Position numbers and translations under genes: made by a program. Shown here in pieces: positions 9,057-18,264 of a stretch of DNA of 64,000 nucleotides (position 1 is its first letter; each line of letters begins with the position of its first letter). The notes under the pieces are model-generated. The model was not told the origin of the DNA. It worked only from the letters and a program-made list of their open reading frames with translations, and made no database searches. The stretch is taken from contig NZ_BBRE01000003.1 of the NCBI RefSeq assembly GCF_000975115.1, positions 248,001 through 312,000 on the forward strand, read 5' to 3'. Source of the DNA: Demequina oxidasica. GTDB lineage: Bacteria; Actinomycetota; Actinomycetes; Actinomycetales; Demequinaceae.

Positions 9057-9591
9057 ACGCCTCGACCGCCCCAAGTCCGACCAGCACCGCTTCACGTGGC
9101 GACGCGGCCCCAAGGGCTCGGACCGCTTTGGCGCCTTCTCCGAGGGCATCGCGAGATTCCTCGGCACGCCCCGTTTCTTGCTCTACCTCACGGTGTTCTG
9201 CATCGCGTGGATCGCGTGGAACATCTGGGCGCCCGCTGACATGCGCTTCGACTCAGCTGCGCGCGGCTTCACCGCGCTGACGCTGATGCTGTCCCTTCAG
9301 GCCTCATATGCCGCGCCCCTGATCCTGCTTGCGCAGAACCGCCAGGACGACCGCGACAAGGTGGGAGCCGAGCAGGACCGTCAGCGCGCCGAGCGCTCGC
9401 TCGCTGACACGGAGTATTTGGCCCGCGAGGTCGCGGCACTGCGTCACGCGGTATCCGACACCGCCACGCGTGACTTCGTTCGCTCGGAGCTGCGCGCCCT
9501 GCTCGAGGAGCTGCGCTCAGACGACGAGGCCGGTCACGACGACCGCCCCCGCGAACGCTCATCCTCAAAGTCGGAGCGTCCCAAGAAGTAG
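9049..9591 (+). CDS. DUF1003 membrane protein
   Basis: A 180-residue DUF1003 protein. A basic N-terminus is followed by GAFSEGIARFLGTPRFL and two membrane helices (about residues 43-58 and 75-95), the second running into LQASYAAPLILLAQNRQDDR, the family signature. The C-terminal half is charged and probably coiled coil (AEQDRQRAERSLADTEYL). The family has no assigned biochemical role. ATG 9049 lies inside the end of the MgtE-like gene, behind GGAGG, so translation is likely coupled and the two products probably work together. Confidence 0.9.
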   Translation: MAERLDRPKSDQHRFTWRRGPKGSDRFGAFSEGIARFLGTPRFLLYLTVFCIAWIAWNIWAPADMRFDSAARGFTALTLMLSLQASYAAPLILLAQNRQDDRDKVGAEQDRQRAERSLADTEYLAREVAALRHAVSDTATRDFVRSELRALLEELRSDDEAGHDDRPRERSSSKSERPKK

Positions 9592-9630
9592 TCGTTTCAT
9601 TCGGCCAGGGCTACCGCCTACGATGGACAC

Positions 9631-10752
9631 ATGCCTACGGTTGAACTAATTCAGACTGCCCTGTCCAAGGTCATTGACCCGGAGATCCGCCGTCCCATTA
9701 CGGAAATCGGCATGGTGCGCTCCGTCGATTTATCGGACGATGGCGTGGCCACCGTTGGCATTGATCTCACCACCGAGGGCTGCCCGATGAAGGCCCGCAT
9801 TACCGACGACGTCAGCAAGGCTGCGAGCTCCGTTGCAGGCGTGACTGACGTCAAGATCGAGCTGGGCGTCATGAGCGAGGAGCAGCGCCTCGGCCTGCGC
9901 TCGATGCTCCGCGGCGGCAAGCCTGAGCCGGTCATCCAATTCACGCAGCCCGGCAACATGACGCGCATCTACGCCGTCGCCTCGGGCAAGGGCGGTGTGG
10001 GCAAGTCCACCGTGACCGCCAACCTCGCGGCTGCCATGGCGGCCGACGGCCTCAAGGTGGGCGTGCTTGACGCGGACATCTTCGGCTTCTCGATCCCCGG
10101 CATGCTGGGCGTCGAGGGTCAGCCCACGCGCATCGACGACATGTTGCTGCCCCCCATCGCGAACGAGGTCAAGGCCGTGTCGATTGGCATGTTCGTGCCC
10201 TCCGGCCAGCCGGTCGTCTGGCGCGGACCCATGCTGCACCGCGCGATCGAGCAGTTCCTCGCGGATGTCTACTGGGGCGACCTGGACGTGTTGCTGCTGG
10301 ACCTCCCCCCTGGCACGGGCGACATCGCCATCTCCGTCGCACAGCTGCTTCCGCACGCCGAGCTCCTCGTGGTCACCACCCCGCAGTCGGCCGCAGCGGA
10401 CGTCGCCGAGCGCGCAGGATCGATCGCCACGCAGACGTCACAGAACGTGGTGGGCGTTATCGAGAACATGGCCTGGCTCGAACAGCCCGATGGATCGCGT
10501 CTGGAGATCTTTGGCTCGGGTGGCGGCCAGATCGTATCCGACCGCCTCACCAAGGTGCTCGGTACCTCAGTGCCGCTCATGGGCCAGATCCCGCTTGATA
10601 TTCAAGCGCGAGAAGCCGGCGACGACGGCACCCCAGTCGTCCTCGCTCACCCGGAGTCCCCCGCGGCGGTCGAGTTGCGCAAGATCTCGCGCATGCTCGC
10701 CAGCCGTCAGCGCGGCCTCGCGGGTCGCTCGCTGGGCGTCACACCCAAGTAG
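9631..10752 (+). CDS. mrp: Mrp/NBP35-family P-loop ATPase (Fe-S carrier type)
   Basis: A 373-residue Mrp/ApbC protein, a cytosolic ATPase thought to carry or transfer Fe-S clusters. An N-terminal MIP18/DUF59 domain (about 1-95, with ITEIGMVRSVDL) precedes a deviant Walker A motif GKGGVGKST at residues 119-127 and the DLPPGTGD switch. The CxxC usually present after the ENMSYF region is absent: the segment reads ENMAWLEQPDGSRLEIFG. Actinobacterial Mrp proteins often lack it, so cluster binding may differ. ATG 9631 matches the family start. It follows the DUF1003 gene by 39 bases, likely in one transcript. Confidence 0.93.
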   Translation: MPTVELIQTALSKVIDPEIRRPITEIGMVRSVDLSDDGVATVGIDLTTEGCPMKARITDDVSKAASSVAGVTDVKIELGVMSEEQRLGLRSMLRGGKPEPVIQFTQPGNMTRIYAVASGKGGVGKSTVTANLAAAMAADGLKVGVLDADIFGFSIPGMLGVEGQPTRIDDMLLPPIANEVKAVSIGMFVPSGQPVVWRGPMLHRAIEQFLADVYWGDLDVLLLDLPPGTGDIAISVAQLLPHAELLVVTTPQSAAADVAERAGSIATQTSQNVVGVIENMAWLEQPDGSRLEIFGSGGGQIVSDRLTKVLGTSVPLMGQIPLDIQAREAGDDGTPVVLAHPESPAAVELRKISRMLASRQRGLAGRSLGVTPK

Positions 10753-10758
10753 TCGGAA

Positions 10759-10776
10759 GCGCGGCCCTGGCCGCGC
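10759..10776. terminator. Hairpin between convergent genes
   Basis: GCGCGGCC and GGCCGCGC form a compact GC stem in the 30-base gap between the convergent mrp and the minus-strand membrane-protein gene. It lacks a T-run, so bidirectional termination is only likely. Confidence 0.45.
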
Positions 10777-10782
10777 CGTCAA

Positions 10783-11343
10783 TCAGTCGAGGTCGATGCG
10801 GCCTGAGGGCTTGGCGCCCCAGCCGACGATGATCGCGGCCACCAGGCCGGCCAGCACTCCTCCGGCAGAGATAGCCGGGGTGGCCAGCGCTATAAGCAAC
10901 GCGTCGTTGAAGCCGGGGCCCGAGGCGCCGATCTGCTCGAGAGCGGAAATCGAGCCCGATGCCGCGCCGGTGACCGCCATAATGTGCACGCCGAGCGCGG
11001 TGGCCACGAACGCCACGATCTGAGTGAGCAGCCCCTTGGCCTCGGACAGGTAACGAACAGTGAAGCCCACCGCAGCGGCCATGAGCGCTCCGAGCAGGAT
11101 CATTGCGAAGGCACCAGGCTTGTTCGGCACCAGCACTGACAGCAGAAGGCCCAGCACGAATGCGACCACCAGCGCGGCGGTCAACACCCCCATGCGGTTG
11201 CGGCGCAACGACTCCAGAAACGACATTCCGACCTCACCCGCGCGGGCTGTTCGGGACGGCTTTGCGGGGGAGGCCGATGCGACGGGTTCACCCGGCTTGG
11301 TAGGCACGGTGGGCTGTGGCTCGGGGCTGGGCGTGGTGGCCAT
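10783..11343 (-). CDS. Hypothetical four-helix membrane protein
   Basis: A 186-residue protein of no family I recognise. A 45-residue proline- and alanine-rich, cytosolic-looking N-terminus (SPEPQPTVPTKPGEP) precedes four hydrophobic segments, near residues 52-70, 78-96, 105-124 and 155-176. A short conserved-looking patch, SFLESLRRNRMG, lies before the first helix. It is transcribed alone on the minus strand, convergent with mrp and divergent from galK, with about 100 bases to the galK start. No function is assigned. Confidence 0.75.
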   Translation of the reverse strand: MATTPSPEPQPTVPTKPGEPVASASPAKPSRTARAGEVGMSFLESLRRNRMGVLTAALVVAFVLGLLLSVLVPNKPGAFAMILLGALMAAAVGFTVRYLSEAKGLLTQIVAFVATALGVHIMAVTGAASGSISALEQIGASGPGFNDALLIALATPAISAGGVLAGLVAAIIVGWGAKPSGRIDLD

Positions 11344-11447
11344 GGGCTACTCCTTAGTCGAACGCTGTCGTCTGTTCCCGTTCATCATCGCACGCTGCCA
11401 CTGACACTCACCTCCCACGACAGCGAGGACACTGGCAGAATTCAACT

Positions 11448-12677
11448 ATGGCGCAGAACCCGGAGGATCTAGCCCCGCTGTGGCGCATACCGTGGACCAC
11501 GGAACACGGCGAAGCGCGCGCCCGCGAACTCTTCCACCACACGTTCGGCGCTGCCCCCACCACGTTCCAGTCAGCACCTGGCCGGGTCACACTCATCGGC
11601 GACCACACGGACTACGCAGGCGGCCTTTGCCTGACCACAGTTCTGGACCATCAGACATTTGTCGCGGCCCGGGCGAGGGACGATGCGCGGGTGCGAGTCG
11701 TTTCCGCGCAAGGCGGCTTGGTCGAGGGGCCCGACCACGTGTGGGAGGGAGATCTCACCGCACTCACCCACGCGAATGGACTAGGTTGGGCGCGTCACGT
11801 CGTGGGCGTGCTGTGGGCGCTCATGGAGCGGGGGTTTGCCTCACGGGGCATGGACATCGCGATCGACAGCTGTGTGCCCATCGGTGCTGGGCTGGGGTCC
11901 TCAGCCTCCCTACAGTGTGCGGTCGCGCTCGCGGTGAACGACTGCTGGGAATTGCTGCTCGACTCCCCCGAGGGCCGCTCGGAGCTAGCGGAGGCCGCCA
12001 TCGACGCGGAGACGCGCTTTGTCCAAGTCCCCACCGGCGGGCTCGACCACTACAGCATCATGCAGTGCGAACGCGGCCAAGCGGTTCTGCTGGACTTCGC
12101 GACCCGGCCTCCCGTTCTCACGCAGCTGCCACTGTACTTTCCCGAGTACGGACTATGCCTACTGGTGATTGATACGTCCGAGCGCCGGGACCTTAGGGAC
12201 GCTCACTACGCGAAGCGCCGAGCGTCCTGCGAGGCTGCTGCGAGGCAACTGGGCGCCCCGTCGTTGCGAGACGTCTTCGAGTCACCACAGTGGCTGCGCC
12301 GCGTCAACCAACTCCGGGATCCCGTCGTGCGAGCACGGGCGCGCCACGTAGTAACCGAGCTGCACAGGGTACGTCTCATCACAGACGAGCTCGCCGGGAC
12401 TGGCCCTGCACATGAGAGATTCGTGAATGCGGGCAAGGCGATGTACCGCTCCCACGCGTCGTTGGACGTCGACTTTAAGGTGAGCACCGACGCGCTCAAC
12501 CTCGCGGTCGACTCGGCTTTTCGCGTGGGCGCTCTGGGGGCGCGGCTAGTGGGAGCAGGTTTTGGCGGGTCGGCAATTGCGTTGGTGCGAAGGACGCAAG
12601 TGGAGACCACCGCGCGCCTGATTAACGCCGCCTTTGCTGATCGCACTCTGGCACGCCCCGCGTTCCTGACGGTTTAG
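11448..12677 (+). CDS. galK: Galactokinase
   Basis: A 409-residue GHMP-family kinase that phosphorylates galactose at C1 with ATP, the entry step of the Leloir pathway in the cytosol. The galactokinase signature GRVTLIGDHTDYAGG spans residues 45-59 (the usual Asn is Thr, and Asp replaces Glu), the ATP loop PIGAGLGSSAS is around 144-154, and a C-terminal GARLVGAGFGGSAIALV motif is present. GalT and galE are not in the window, although galU lies 48 kb away. ATG 11448 fits the family start. It converges with xthA, 13 bases apart. Confidence 0.92.
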   Translation: MAQNPEDLAPLWRIPWTTEHGEARARELFHHTFGAAPTTFQSAPGRVTLIGDHTDYAGGLCLTTVLDHQTFVAARARDDARVRVVSAQGGLVEGPDHVWEGDLTALTHANGLGWARHVVGVLWALMERGFASRGMDIAIDSCVPIGAGLGSSASLQCAVALAVNDCWELLLDSPEGRSELAEAAIDAETRFVQVPTGGLDHYSIMQCERGQAVLLDFATRPPVLTQLPLYFPEYGLCLLVIDTSERRDLRDAHYAKRRASCEAAARQLGAPSLRDVFESPQWLRRVNQLRDPVVRARARHVVTELHRVRLITDELAGTGPAHERFVNAGKAMYRSHASLDVDFKVSTDALNLAVDSAFRVGALGARLVGAGFGGSAIALVRRTQVETTARLINAAFADRTLARPAFLTV

Positions 12678-12690
12678 GTCGGGTTTGGGC

Positions 12691-13494
12691 CTATCCCAGG
12701 TCGTAGTCGACCACGAGCGGCGCGTGGTCGGTCCAGCGCGCATCCCAGGACGCCTGCCGATCAACCCGGGCGGCCGTTACGGCTGCAGCGAGAATAGGCG
12801 TCGCGAGTTGGTAGTCGATCCGCCATCCGGCATTGTTGTCGAACGCCTGCCCACGCATTGACCACCACGTGTATTCGCCCTCGGCGTCGCCCACCACCTG
12901 GCGGTGAGTATCGACCCAGCCAGCGGCGAACCACTTGTCCAGGTAGGCGCGCTCCTCGGGCAGGAAACCGGCAGCCTTGAGATTTCCCTTCCAGTTCTTG
13001 ATGTCGTTGTTGGTGTGCGCGATGTTGATGTCGCCCATCACCACCACACGCTCGTACTCGTCGGCAAGTTCGGCGAGGCGCGCGGTCATCGACTCCAGGA
13101 ACTCGTACTTGTCGTCCATCTTTGGTGTGCCTGCCGTGCCGGAGTGCACGTAGGTGGAAACCACGCGTACCGGACCCGCCGGGCTCTGCACCGTGGCCTC
13201 AACCCAGCGCCCGGTGTGGGTAGCCTCAGAATGGATCGCACCGGCGACACCGAGTCCGTAGACCACGTCAGTCAACTCGGTACGCGACAAGATGGCGACA
13301 CCGGAGCGGCCCTTCTGCTCCGAGGCTTGGTGCTCCACATGCCAGCTATCCGGGAACGCAGCGGTGACCACCTCATCGGGTGCCCGCACTTCCTGCAGGC
13401 AGATGACGTCGGCTTCAACGCCGTCCATCCACTCGGTCATGCCCTTCTTAAGGGCGGCGCGGACTCCATTGACATTGACGGAAACTATTCGCAT
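12691..13494 (-). CDS. xthA: Exodeoxyribonuclease III
   Basis: A 267-residue ExoIII/AP-endonuclease family enzyme that cleaves at abasic sites and degrades 3' ends in base-excision repair. Seen: RIVSVNVNGVRAALKKG at the start, CLQEVRAPDE with the metal-binding Glu, GDINIAHTNNDIKNW, WRIDYQLATP and the C-terminal DHAPLVVDYDL with the catalytic Asp-His. The length is normal. It sits nine bases after the acyltransferase stop on the same strand, so read-through is likely, though the functions are unrelated. Confidence 0.95.
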   Translation of the reverse strand: MRIVSVNVNGVRAALKKGMTEWMDGVEADVICLQEVRAPDEVVTAAFPDSWHVEHQASEQKGRSGVAILSRTELTDVVYGLGVAGAIHSEATHTGRWVEATVQSPAGPVRVVSTYVHSGTAGTPKMDDKYEFLESMTARLAELADEYERVVVMGDINIAHTNNDIKNWKGNLKAAGFLPEERAYLDKWFAAGWVDTHRQVVGDAEGEYTWWSMRGQAFDNNAGWRIDYQLATPILAAAVTAARVDRQASWDARWTDHAPLVVDYDLG

Positions 13495-13503
13495 GAACCG
13501 AGC

Positions 13504-14628
13504 CTAACGGGACGTGGCGTGCTCCCTCGACGGCGGTCGGGCATTCCCATTCCCGCCACCGGTCGTGGTGCCTGGCGTGTCCTCGGAAACCGTACGTGGA
13601 GCGAAGATTCGGTCGCCAATCTTCATGAGGGGTCGCTGGATCAATCGGTCGCGTACAAGTTCGATCGCGGTCGCCGCCGCGTAGACAACCAGCGTGAACC
13701 CGATCGCGTGCCACCACAACGTTGAGGGGTCCGCGGCTGCGCGCTCGGTGCCCACCCAGCTCTCCCAGATCAGCGGTCGCAGGATCGCGTTGTCGTGGAT
13801 GAGGTAGACGCCAAAAGTCGCCGCGGCGATGGTGTTGATAGCAGGCGAGAAGCGCGGCCGCATCTTGGTCACGGCCACCAGTCCACAGATCGCAGACAAC
13901 GCCACGAAGGGGGCGTATTGTGAGCGCATCAACTCAGGATCGAAGCCAAGCCCAGGATTGGTCGCGGCCACGTCGCTGGCAAGCAGCGTCGTCACCGGCA
14001 CCAACGCGGCGAAGGCGGCGGCCGATGCTGCCCACCATTTAGCGGGCCCGCTCACCCGGTACTTGGCGACATACGCGGCCACCAGGTACAGCGCGACAAA
14101 CCACGTCATGCTGTTGGCACCGAACTTGACATCGGGAATCACTGAGAGCACGCTCCACGCAATCAGGACTACTGCGACCAGCGTGAGGTGCTGACGCTGC
14201 GACATAGCCTTCACCAGCAGGTTAATAAAGGGCGAGAAGATCATCAGCATCACGTAGACCGTGACGAACCAATAGAACTCTGTCGCAACAGGGAAGAGCG
14301 CGCGCCACGTGGTCTCGGTGTCGACGCGGTCCGGGATCCAGATCAGCGCGACAATGAGGATCATCCACGAGGTTGACCACACCTGAATCAGGATTGAACG
14401 GAGCCCGCGCCACCGGAAGGTGGACTGCGCCATGAAGTACGCGCCGATCAGCACAAAGGCGTCGACTCCCCACTTGCCCATGGTGGAGTAGCCAGTCAGG
14501 AAGCGCTCGGCGTCGCTGGGATCTGCCGAGCCGAGCACGCCGCCGTGCACTCCGTAGTGGTACGACACGATCGCCAGCATCGCGAGGATGCGGTAAACCT
14601 CGATCACCGAGTTGCGTTGTCTAGCCAT
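13504..14628 (-). CDS. Acyltransferase-3 family membrane protein
   Basis: A 374-residue integral membrane acyltransferase of the OafA/NodX-like family, with about ten hydrophobic helices. The family O-acylates extracytoplasmic sugars, so a wall or surface glycan is the likely acceptor (inference). Seen: RNSVIEVYRILAMLAIVSYH with the conserved active-site histidine region, and VLIGAYFMAQS. I chose ATG 14628 because the helix start matches relatives; ATG 14640 and an upstream in-frame start are possible. It is followed after nine bases by xthA. A GTCAC/GTAAC pair lies about 80 bases upstream. A second family member is at 17167. Confidence 0.88.
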   Translation of the reverse strand: MARQRNSVIEVYRILAMLAIVSYHYGVHGGVLGSADPSDAERFLTGYSTMGKWGVDAFVLIGAYFMAQSTFRWRGLRSILIQVWSTSWMILIVALIWIPDRVDTETTWRALFPVATEFYWFVTVYVMLMIFSPFINLLVKAMSQRQHLTLVAVVLIAWSVLSVIPDVKFGANSMTWFVALYLVAAYVAKYRVSGPAKWWAASAAAFAALVPVTTLLASDVAATNPGLGFDPELMRSQYAPFVALSAICGLVAVTKMRPRFSPAINTIAAATFGVYLIHDNAILRPLIWESWVGTERAAADPSTLWWHAIGFTLVVYAAATAIELVRDRLIQRPLMKIGDRIFAPRTVSEDTPGTTTGGGNGNARPPSREHATSR

Positions 14629-14705
14629 GGCCTGACCCATTCCGACGCCGGGGGCGCCAGGTAGTGGGCGCCACGCTGCGCAAGGATTGGTTGAGCGTCT
14701 CAAAT

Positions 14706-14721
14706 GTCACAAAGAGGTAAC
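14706..14721. promoter_or_regulatory. GTCAC/GTAAC direct-repeat pair
   Basis: GTCAC (14706-14710) and GTAAC (14717-14721) are direct repeats with an 11-base period upstream of the acyltransferase gene. They resemble GTNAC-type boxes used by MtrA-like actinobacterial response regulators. This rests on pattern resemblance only. Confidence 0.25.
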
Positions 14722-14757
14722 GCCTGAGGCGCCCAGCTTACTCCCGAGCGTCAGGAT

Positions 14758-15648
14758 TCAGCTGGCGCGTTCGGCGCTTTCCACCACGTTGCTCAGCAGC
14801 ATCGCTCGTGTCATCGGACCCACTCCCCCAGGATTGGGCGAGTACCAGGAGGACTTGGCCACGGCATCGGCCGCAATGTCGCCGGCCACCTTGGACTTGC
14901 CCGTCTCCGGGTCGGTGACGCGCGAGACGCCTACGTCGATCAGCACCACGCCATCCTTGACCATGTCCGCGTCTATGAGGTTGTGGACGCCAGCGGCGGC
15001 GACGATCACGTCGGCGTTGCGGGTGTGGTTGGCGAGGTCGCCGGTCCCGGTGTGGCACAGCGTGACGGTCGCGTTCACGGCCTTACGGGTCAGCAGCAAA
15101 CCGATGCTGCGGCCCACGGTCGTGCCTCGACCGACCACGGTCACGTTCTTGCCATTGAGCGAAATGCCGTGGCGTTCGATGAGCTCGATGATGCCCTTGG
15201 GTGTGCAGGGCAGCGAACTCGTGACGTCCTCCGCGGTGCGCAGGACTAAGCGCCCCAAATTGGTGGGGTGCAGGCCGTCCGCGTCCTTGTCCGCATCTAT
15301 TAACTCGAGGACGCGATTGGTGTCGATGCCCGCCGGGAGTGGGAGCTGGACGATGTATCCAGTGCAGTCGGGGTTCTCGTTGAGGCGCGTGACTGCGGCC
15401 TCGATGTCCTCCTGCGTCGCGGTCTCCGGCAGGTCCTCACGGATGGACGTAATGCCCACCTCGGCGCAGTCCTTGTGCTTGCCGTTGACGTACCAGGTGG
15501 AACCCGGGTCTTCACCCACGAGCAGTGTCCCAAGGCCCGGGTTGATGCCCCGGGCCTTGAGAACGCTGACGCGTTCGGTGAGTTCCGACTTGATGGCAGA
15601 CGCGGTGGCCTTGCCATCGAGGACCTGTGATGAATTCTGTGCGGTCAT
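14758..15648 (-). CDS. folD: Bifunctional methylene-THF dehydrogenase/cyclohydrolase
   Basis: A 296-residue FolD, which interconverts 5,10-methylene-THF, methenyl-THF and 10-formyl-THF with NADP in the cytosol. Seen: the substrate and NADP motifs GYIVQLPLP, the [16 protein letters not shown] loop around the dinucleotide site, and the C-terminal [13 protein letters not shown]. The length is normal. It starts 23 bases after glyA on the same strand, so both are expected in one transcript under the ZTP riboswitch upstream of glyA. Together the pair makes and balances the one-carbon units used by PurN and PurH, encoded 30 kb away. Confidence 0.96.
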   Translation of the reverse strand: MTAQNSSQVLDGKATASAIKSELTERVSVLKARGINPGLGTLLVGEDPGSTWYVNGKHKDCAEVGITSIREDLPETATQEDIEAAVTRLNENPDCTGYIVQLPLPAGIDTNRVLELIDADKDADGLHPTNLGRLVLRTAEDVTSSLPCTPKGIIELIERHGISLNGKNVTVVGRGTTVGRSIGLLLTRKAVNATVTLCHTGTGDLANHTRNADVIVAAAGVHNLIDADMVKDGVVLIDVGVSRVTDPETGKSKVAGDIAADAVAKSSWYSPNPGGVGPMTRAMLLSNVVESAERAS

Positions 15649-15671
15649 GTCAGACTCCCGTTTCGCTGCTA

Positions 15672-16964
15672 CTACTGCTGGAGCCCGTCGTAGAGGGGGA
15701 ATCCGTCGGTGAGCGTGAGGACGCGTGCACGCAGTGCAGCGGTGTCCGCGCCGCCCTTCAGGGCAGTAGCGATGACGTCGGCGACCTCGGTGAACTCCTC
15801 GGCGCCAAAGCCGCGCGAAGCCAGCGCAGCGGTGCCGATGCGCACCCCGGAGGTGACCATCGGCGGGCGGGGGTCGAACGGAACCGCGTTGCGGTTAACG
15901 GTGATGCCACACTCGTGGAGGAGGTCCTCGGCCTGCTGACCGTCGAGCTGCGAGTTGCGTAGGTCGGCCAGCACCAGGTGGACGTCAGTGCCGCCAGAGA
16001 CGACGTTGACGCCGGCCTCGATGGCATCGGGAGAAACCAGGCGCTCTGCGATGATGTTTGCACCCTCGAGGACGCGCTCCTGGCGCTCCTTGAATTCCGC
16101 ACCGGCGGCCGCCTTGAGCGCGACTGCCTTGGCGGCAATTACGTGCATGAGCGGGCCACCCTGCTGACCAGGGAAGACTGCGGAGTTGAGCTTCTTGGCG
16201 AGCTCCATGTCGCGCGACACGATCAAGCCCGAGCGGGGGCCGCCCAGGGTCTTGTGCACCGTCGTCGAGACGACATCGGAGTGCGGGACTGGGCTGGGGT
16301 GCAGACCCGCGGCGACCAGGCCGGCAAAGTGAGCCATATCGGTCCACAGCTTGGCGCCGACCTCGTCGGCAATAGCGCGGAAGGCCGCGAAGTCCATGTG
16401 GCGGGGGTACGCGGACCAGCCGGCGATGATGACATCGGGACGCTCGGCGAGCGCCTGCTCACGGACACGGTCCATGTCCACCAGGTGAGTGTCTTCCTCG
16501 ACGCCATACGCGGCAACCTCGTAGAGCTTGCCGGAGAAGTTGAGCTTCATGCCGTGTGTGAGGTGGCCGCCATGGGGAAGCGAGAGGCCCATGATCTTGT
16601 CACCAGGCTTGATCAGCGCGTGCAGGACGGCCGCATTGGCGGTCGCGCCCGAGTGGGGCTGGACGTTGGCGTACTCGGCGCCAAAGAGAGACTTGGCGCG
16701 CTCGATGGCGAGGTTCTCAGCCTTGTCGACCTCTTCGCAGCCACCGTAGTAGCGACGGCCCGGGTAGCCCTCAGCGTACTTGTTGGTCAGGACCGAGCCC
16801 TGAGCCTGCAGCACGGAGCGCGGCACAAAGTTCTCGGAGGCAATCATCTCGAGCGTGCCCTGCTGACGGGCGAGTTCGCTGTCCAGGATGGCGGCGATGT
16901 CGGGGTCGTAGTCCTGCAGCGTCGCGTTCATGACTGCTGCGGTTGCGCTGGAATCGGTGCTCAT
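15672..16964 (-). CDS. glyA: Serine hydroxymethyltransferase
   Basis: A 430-residue PLP enzyme that converts serine and THF to glycine and 5,10-methylene-THF. Seen: [13 protein letters not shown] at the N-terminus, [10 protein letters not shown], and the PLP lysine K238 in [16 protein letters not shown] 16964 ([10 protein letters not shown]) is chosen because AAGGA precedes it by seven bases and the family N-terminus begins shortly after. The longer open frame upstream overlaps the riboswitch and is not coding. It is the first gene of glyA-folD, with a ZTP riboswitch about 55 bases upstream. Confidence 0.96.
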   Translation of the reverse strand: MSTDSSATAAVMNATLQDYDPDIAAILDSELARQQGTLEMIASENFVPRSVLQAQGSVLTNKYAEGYPGRRYYGGCEEVDKAENLAIERAKSLFGAEYANVQPHSGATANAAVLHALIKPGDKIMGLSLPHGGHLTHGMKLNFSGKLYEVAAYGVEEDTHLVDMDRVREQALAERPDVIIAGWSAYPRHMDFAAFRAIADEVGAKLWTDMAHFAGLVAAGLHPSPVPHSDVVSTTVHKTLGGPRSGLIVSRDMELAKKLNSAVFPGQQGGPLMHVIAAKAVALKAAAGAEFKERQERVLEGANIIAERLVSPDAIEAGVNVVSGGTDVHLVLADLRNSQLDGQQAEDLLHECGITVNRNAVPFDPRPPMVTSGVRIGTAALASRGFGAEEFTEVADVIATALKGGADTAALRARVLTLTDGFPLYDGLQQ

Positions 16965-17021
16965 TGGCGTTCCTTGAGGTCGTGGCGGGCAGGCCGCCGG
17001 CTTGTCAGTTCTCCGGTGACC

Positions 17022-17104
17022 ATGGCCCAGGCGGACGACCATCAGTCTTTTCCAGTGCCGCTTCCTCGTGGTAACCCACTGCGCCAGTCGCGACGTGGGC
17101 CAGT
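17022..17104 (-). ncRNA. ZTP (pfl) riboswitch controlling glyA-folD
   Basis: On the minus strand, between glyA and the divergent acyltransferase, I read the hallmarks of the pfl/ZTP aptamer in order: a CGCGACUGGCG segment, a short GUGGGUUACCACG hairpin, GAGGAAGCGGC, a variable linker and the signature CCGCCUGGGC at the 3' end. This class senses ZMP/ZTP, which build up when 10-formyl-THF runs short, and turns on folate genes such as glyA and folD. After the aptamer, a GGCGG/CCGCC hairpin ends about 20 bases before the glyA ATG, so control is probably at translation or by RBS occlusion (inference). Confidence 0.85.
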
Positions 17105-17166
17105 CTAGCAAGGTCATAGGGCGTGGGCGATCGGTGCTGGCGTCGCCCGCTGTTAACCTGCGACGT

Positions 17167-18264
17167 ATGGCGGAAACGAGCATGGCGGCCCCCTCAACGC
17201 CGGACGACAAGCGACCCACCGTCTCGCGCCTCTACGCGCTCGACGGCCTCCGCTTCTTCGCGGCGCTCGCGGTGCTGGCCTTCCACTTCACTGCGCGCTC
17301 CAATAATGCCTGGGGGCAGCCAGTAGAGGCCAAATTTCCCCACCTGTCATTGGTGACCGCGCTGGGTGCGTTTGGGGTCGACATTTTCTTTGTCATCAGC
17401 GGCTTTGTCATTCTGATGACTGCGTGGAACGCGAGCATTCCCAAGTTCGCTGCGAGCCGCGTCTCGCGGCTGTTCCCCGCCTACTGGGCCTGCGTCGCAT
17501 TGAGTTCAATCCTGCTCATCGCGATCTGGCCGGTGAAATCAGTGTCGTTTACCCAATCAGCCACAAACTTCTCCATGGTGCAGGCCGCCTTCGGAATTGG
17601 AGACGTCGACGGCGTGTATTGGACGCTGTGGGCCGAGCTTCGTTTCTACATTCTCATCGGGATCTTCGTCGCGATTGGGATTACTACTCGTAGGGTGCTC
17701 GCCCTGTGCTTCGTCTGGCCGATCCTGAGTGGCATCGCGCTCACCACAAATTCAGCGCTGCTCAGCGAAGTGCTGGTGGCCGAGTGGGCGCCCCTGTTCA
17801 GCGCGGGCATGGCACTCTTCGTCATCAAGCGTGAGCCACGGAACCTCGCGGCTTGGTTGGTGTTCCTCTTCACGACCCTGCTCGCCGCGGGCTATTCGGG
17901 TCAGGTCACCCTTGACCGGATCATCAACGACCTTACGAATCGTGACTTCCCACCGTACGTGGGCTGGGTCGTAGTAGTCGTTTCCATTGGCCTCGTCGCC
18001 CTGCTCACCTTGACGCGGTTCTCACAGTGGGGTGGCAAGAAGTTCCTGGTGCTTGGGGCGTTGACGTACCCGCTCTACTTGCTCCACGAGTACTGGGGCT
18101 GGTGGATCATCAGCCTTCTCGAGGACAAACTTCCTGCCTATGCTGTGCTCGCCCTCGCCACGGCCTTCTGCATCGCTTTGGCGTGGGCTGTCTACTACTT
18201 CGTGGAACGTAACACCGTCAACAGAATGCGGCGCCGCCTCGAGAGGGATCTGGTCAAGCTCTAG
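17167..18264 (+). CDS. Acyltransferase-3 family membrane protein
   Basis: A 365-residue membrane acyltransferase of the OafA-like family with about ten helices. Seen: [20 protein letters not shown] with the conserved RxxAxxxVxxxH histidine element, [13 protein letters not shown], and a C-terminal [12 protein letters not shown] motif. It probably modifies an exported glycan; the acceptor is unknown. I chose ATG 17167, and ATG 17182 is possible. Its stop overlaps the stop of the convergent SpoIID-SLH gene through a shared CTAG. It lies between the riboswitch-controlled glyA and the SLH cluster. Confidence 0.88.
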   Translation: MAETSMAAPSTPDDKRPTVSRLYALDGLRFFAALAVLAFHFTARSNNAWGQPVEAKFPHLSLVTALGAFGVDIFFVISGFVILMTAWNASIPKFAASRVSRLFPAYWACVALSSILLIAIWPVKSVSFTQSATNFSMVQAAFGIGDVDGVYWTLWAELRFYILIGIFVAIGITTRRVLALCFVWPILSGIALTTNSALLSEVLVAEWAPLFSAGMALFVIKREPRNLAAWLVFLFTTLLAAGYSGQVTLDRIINDLTNRDFPPYVGWVVVVVSIGLVALLTLTRFSQWGGKKFLVLGALTYPLYLLHEYWGWWIISLLEDKLPAYAVLALATAFCIALAWAVYYFVERNTVNRMRRRLERDLVKL

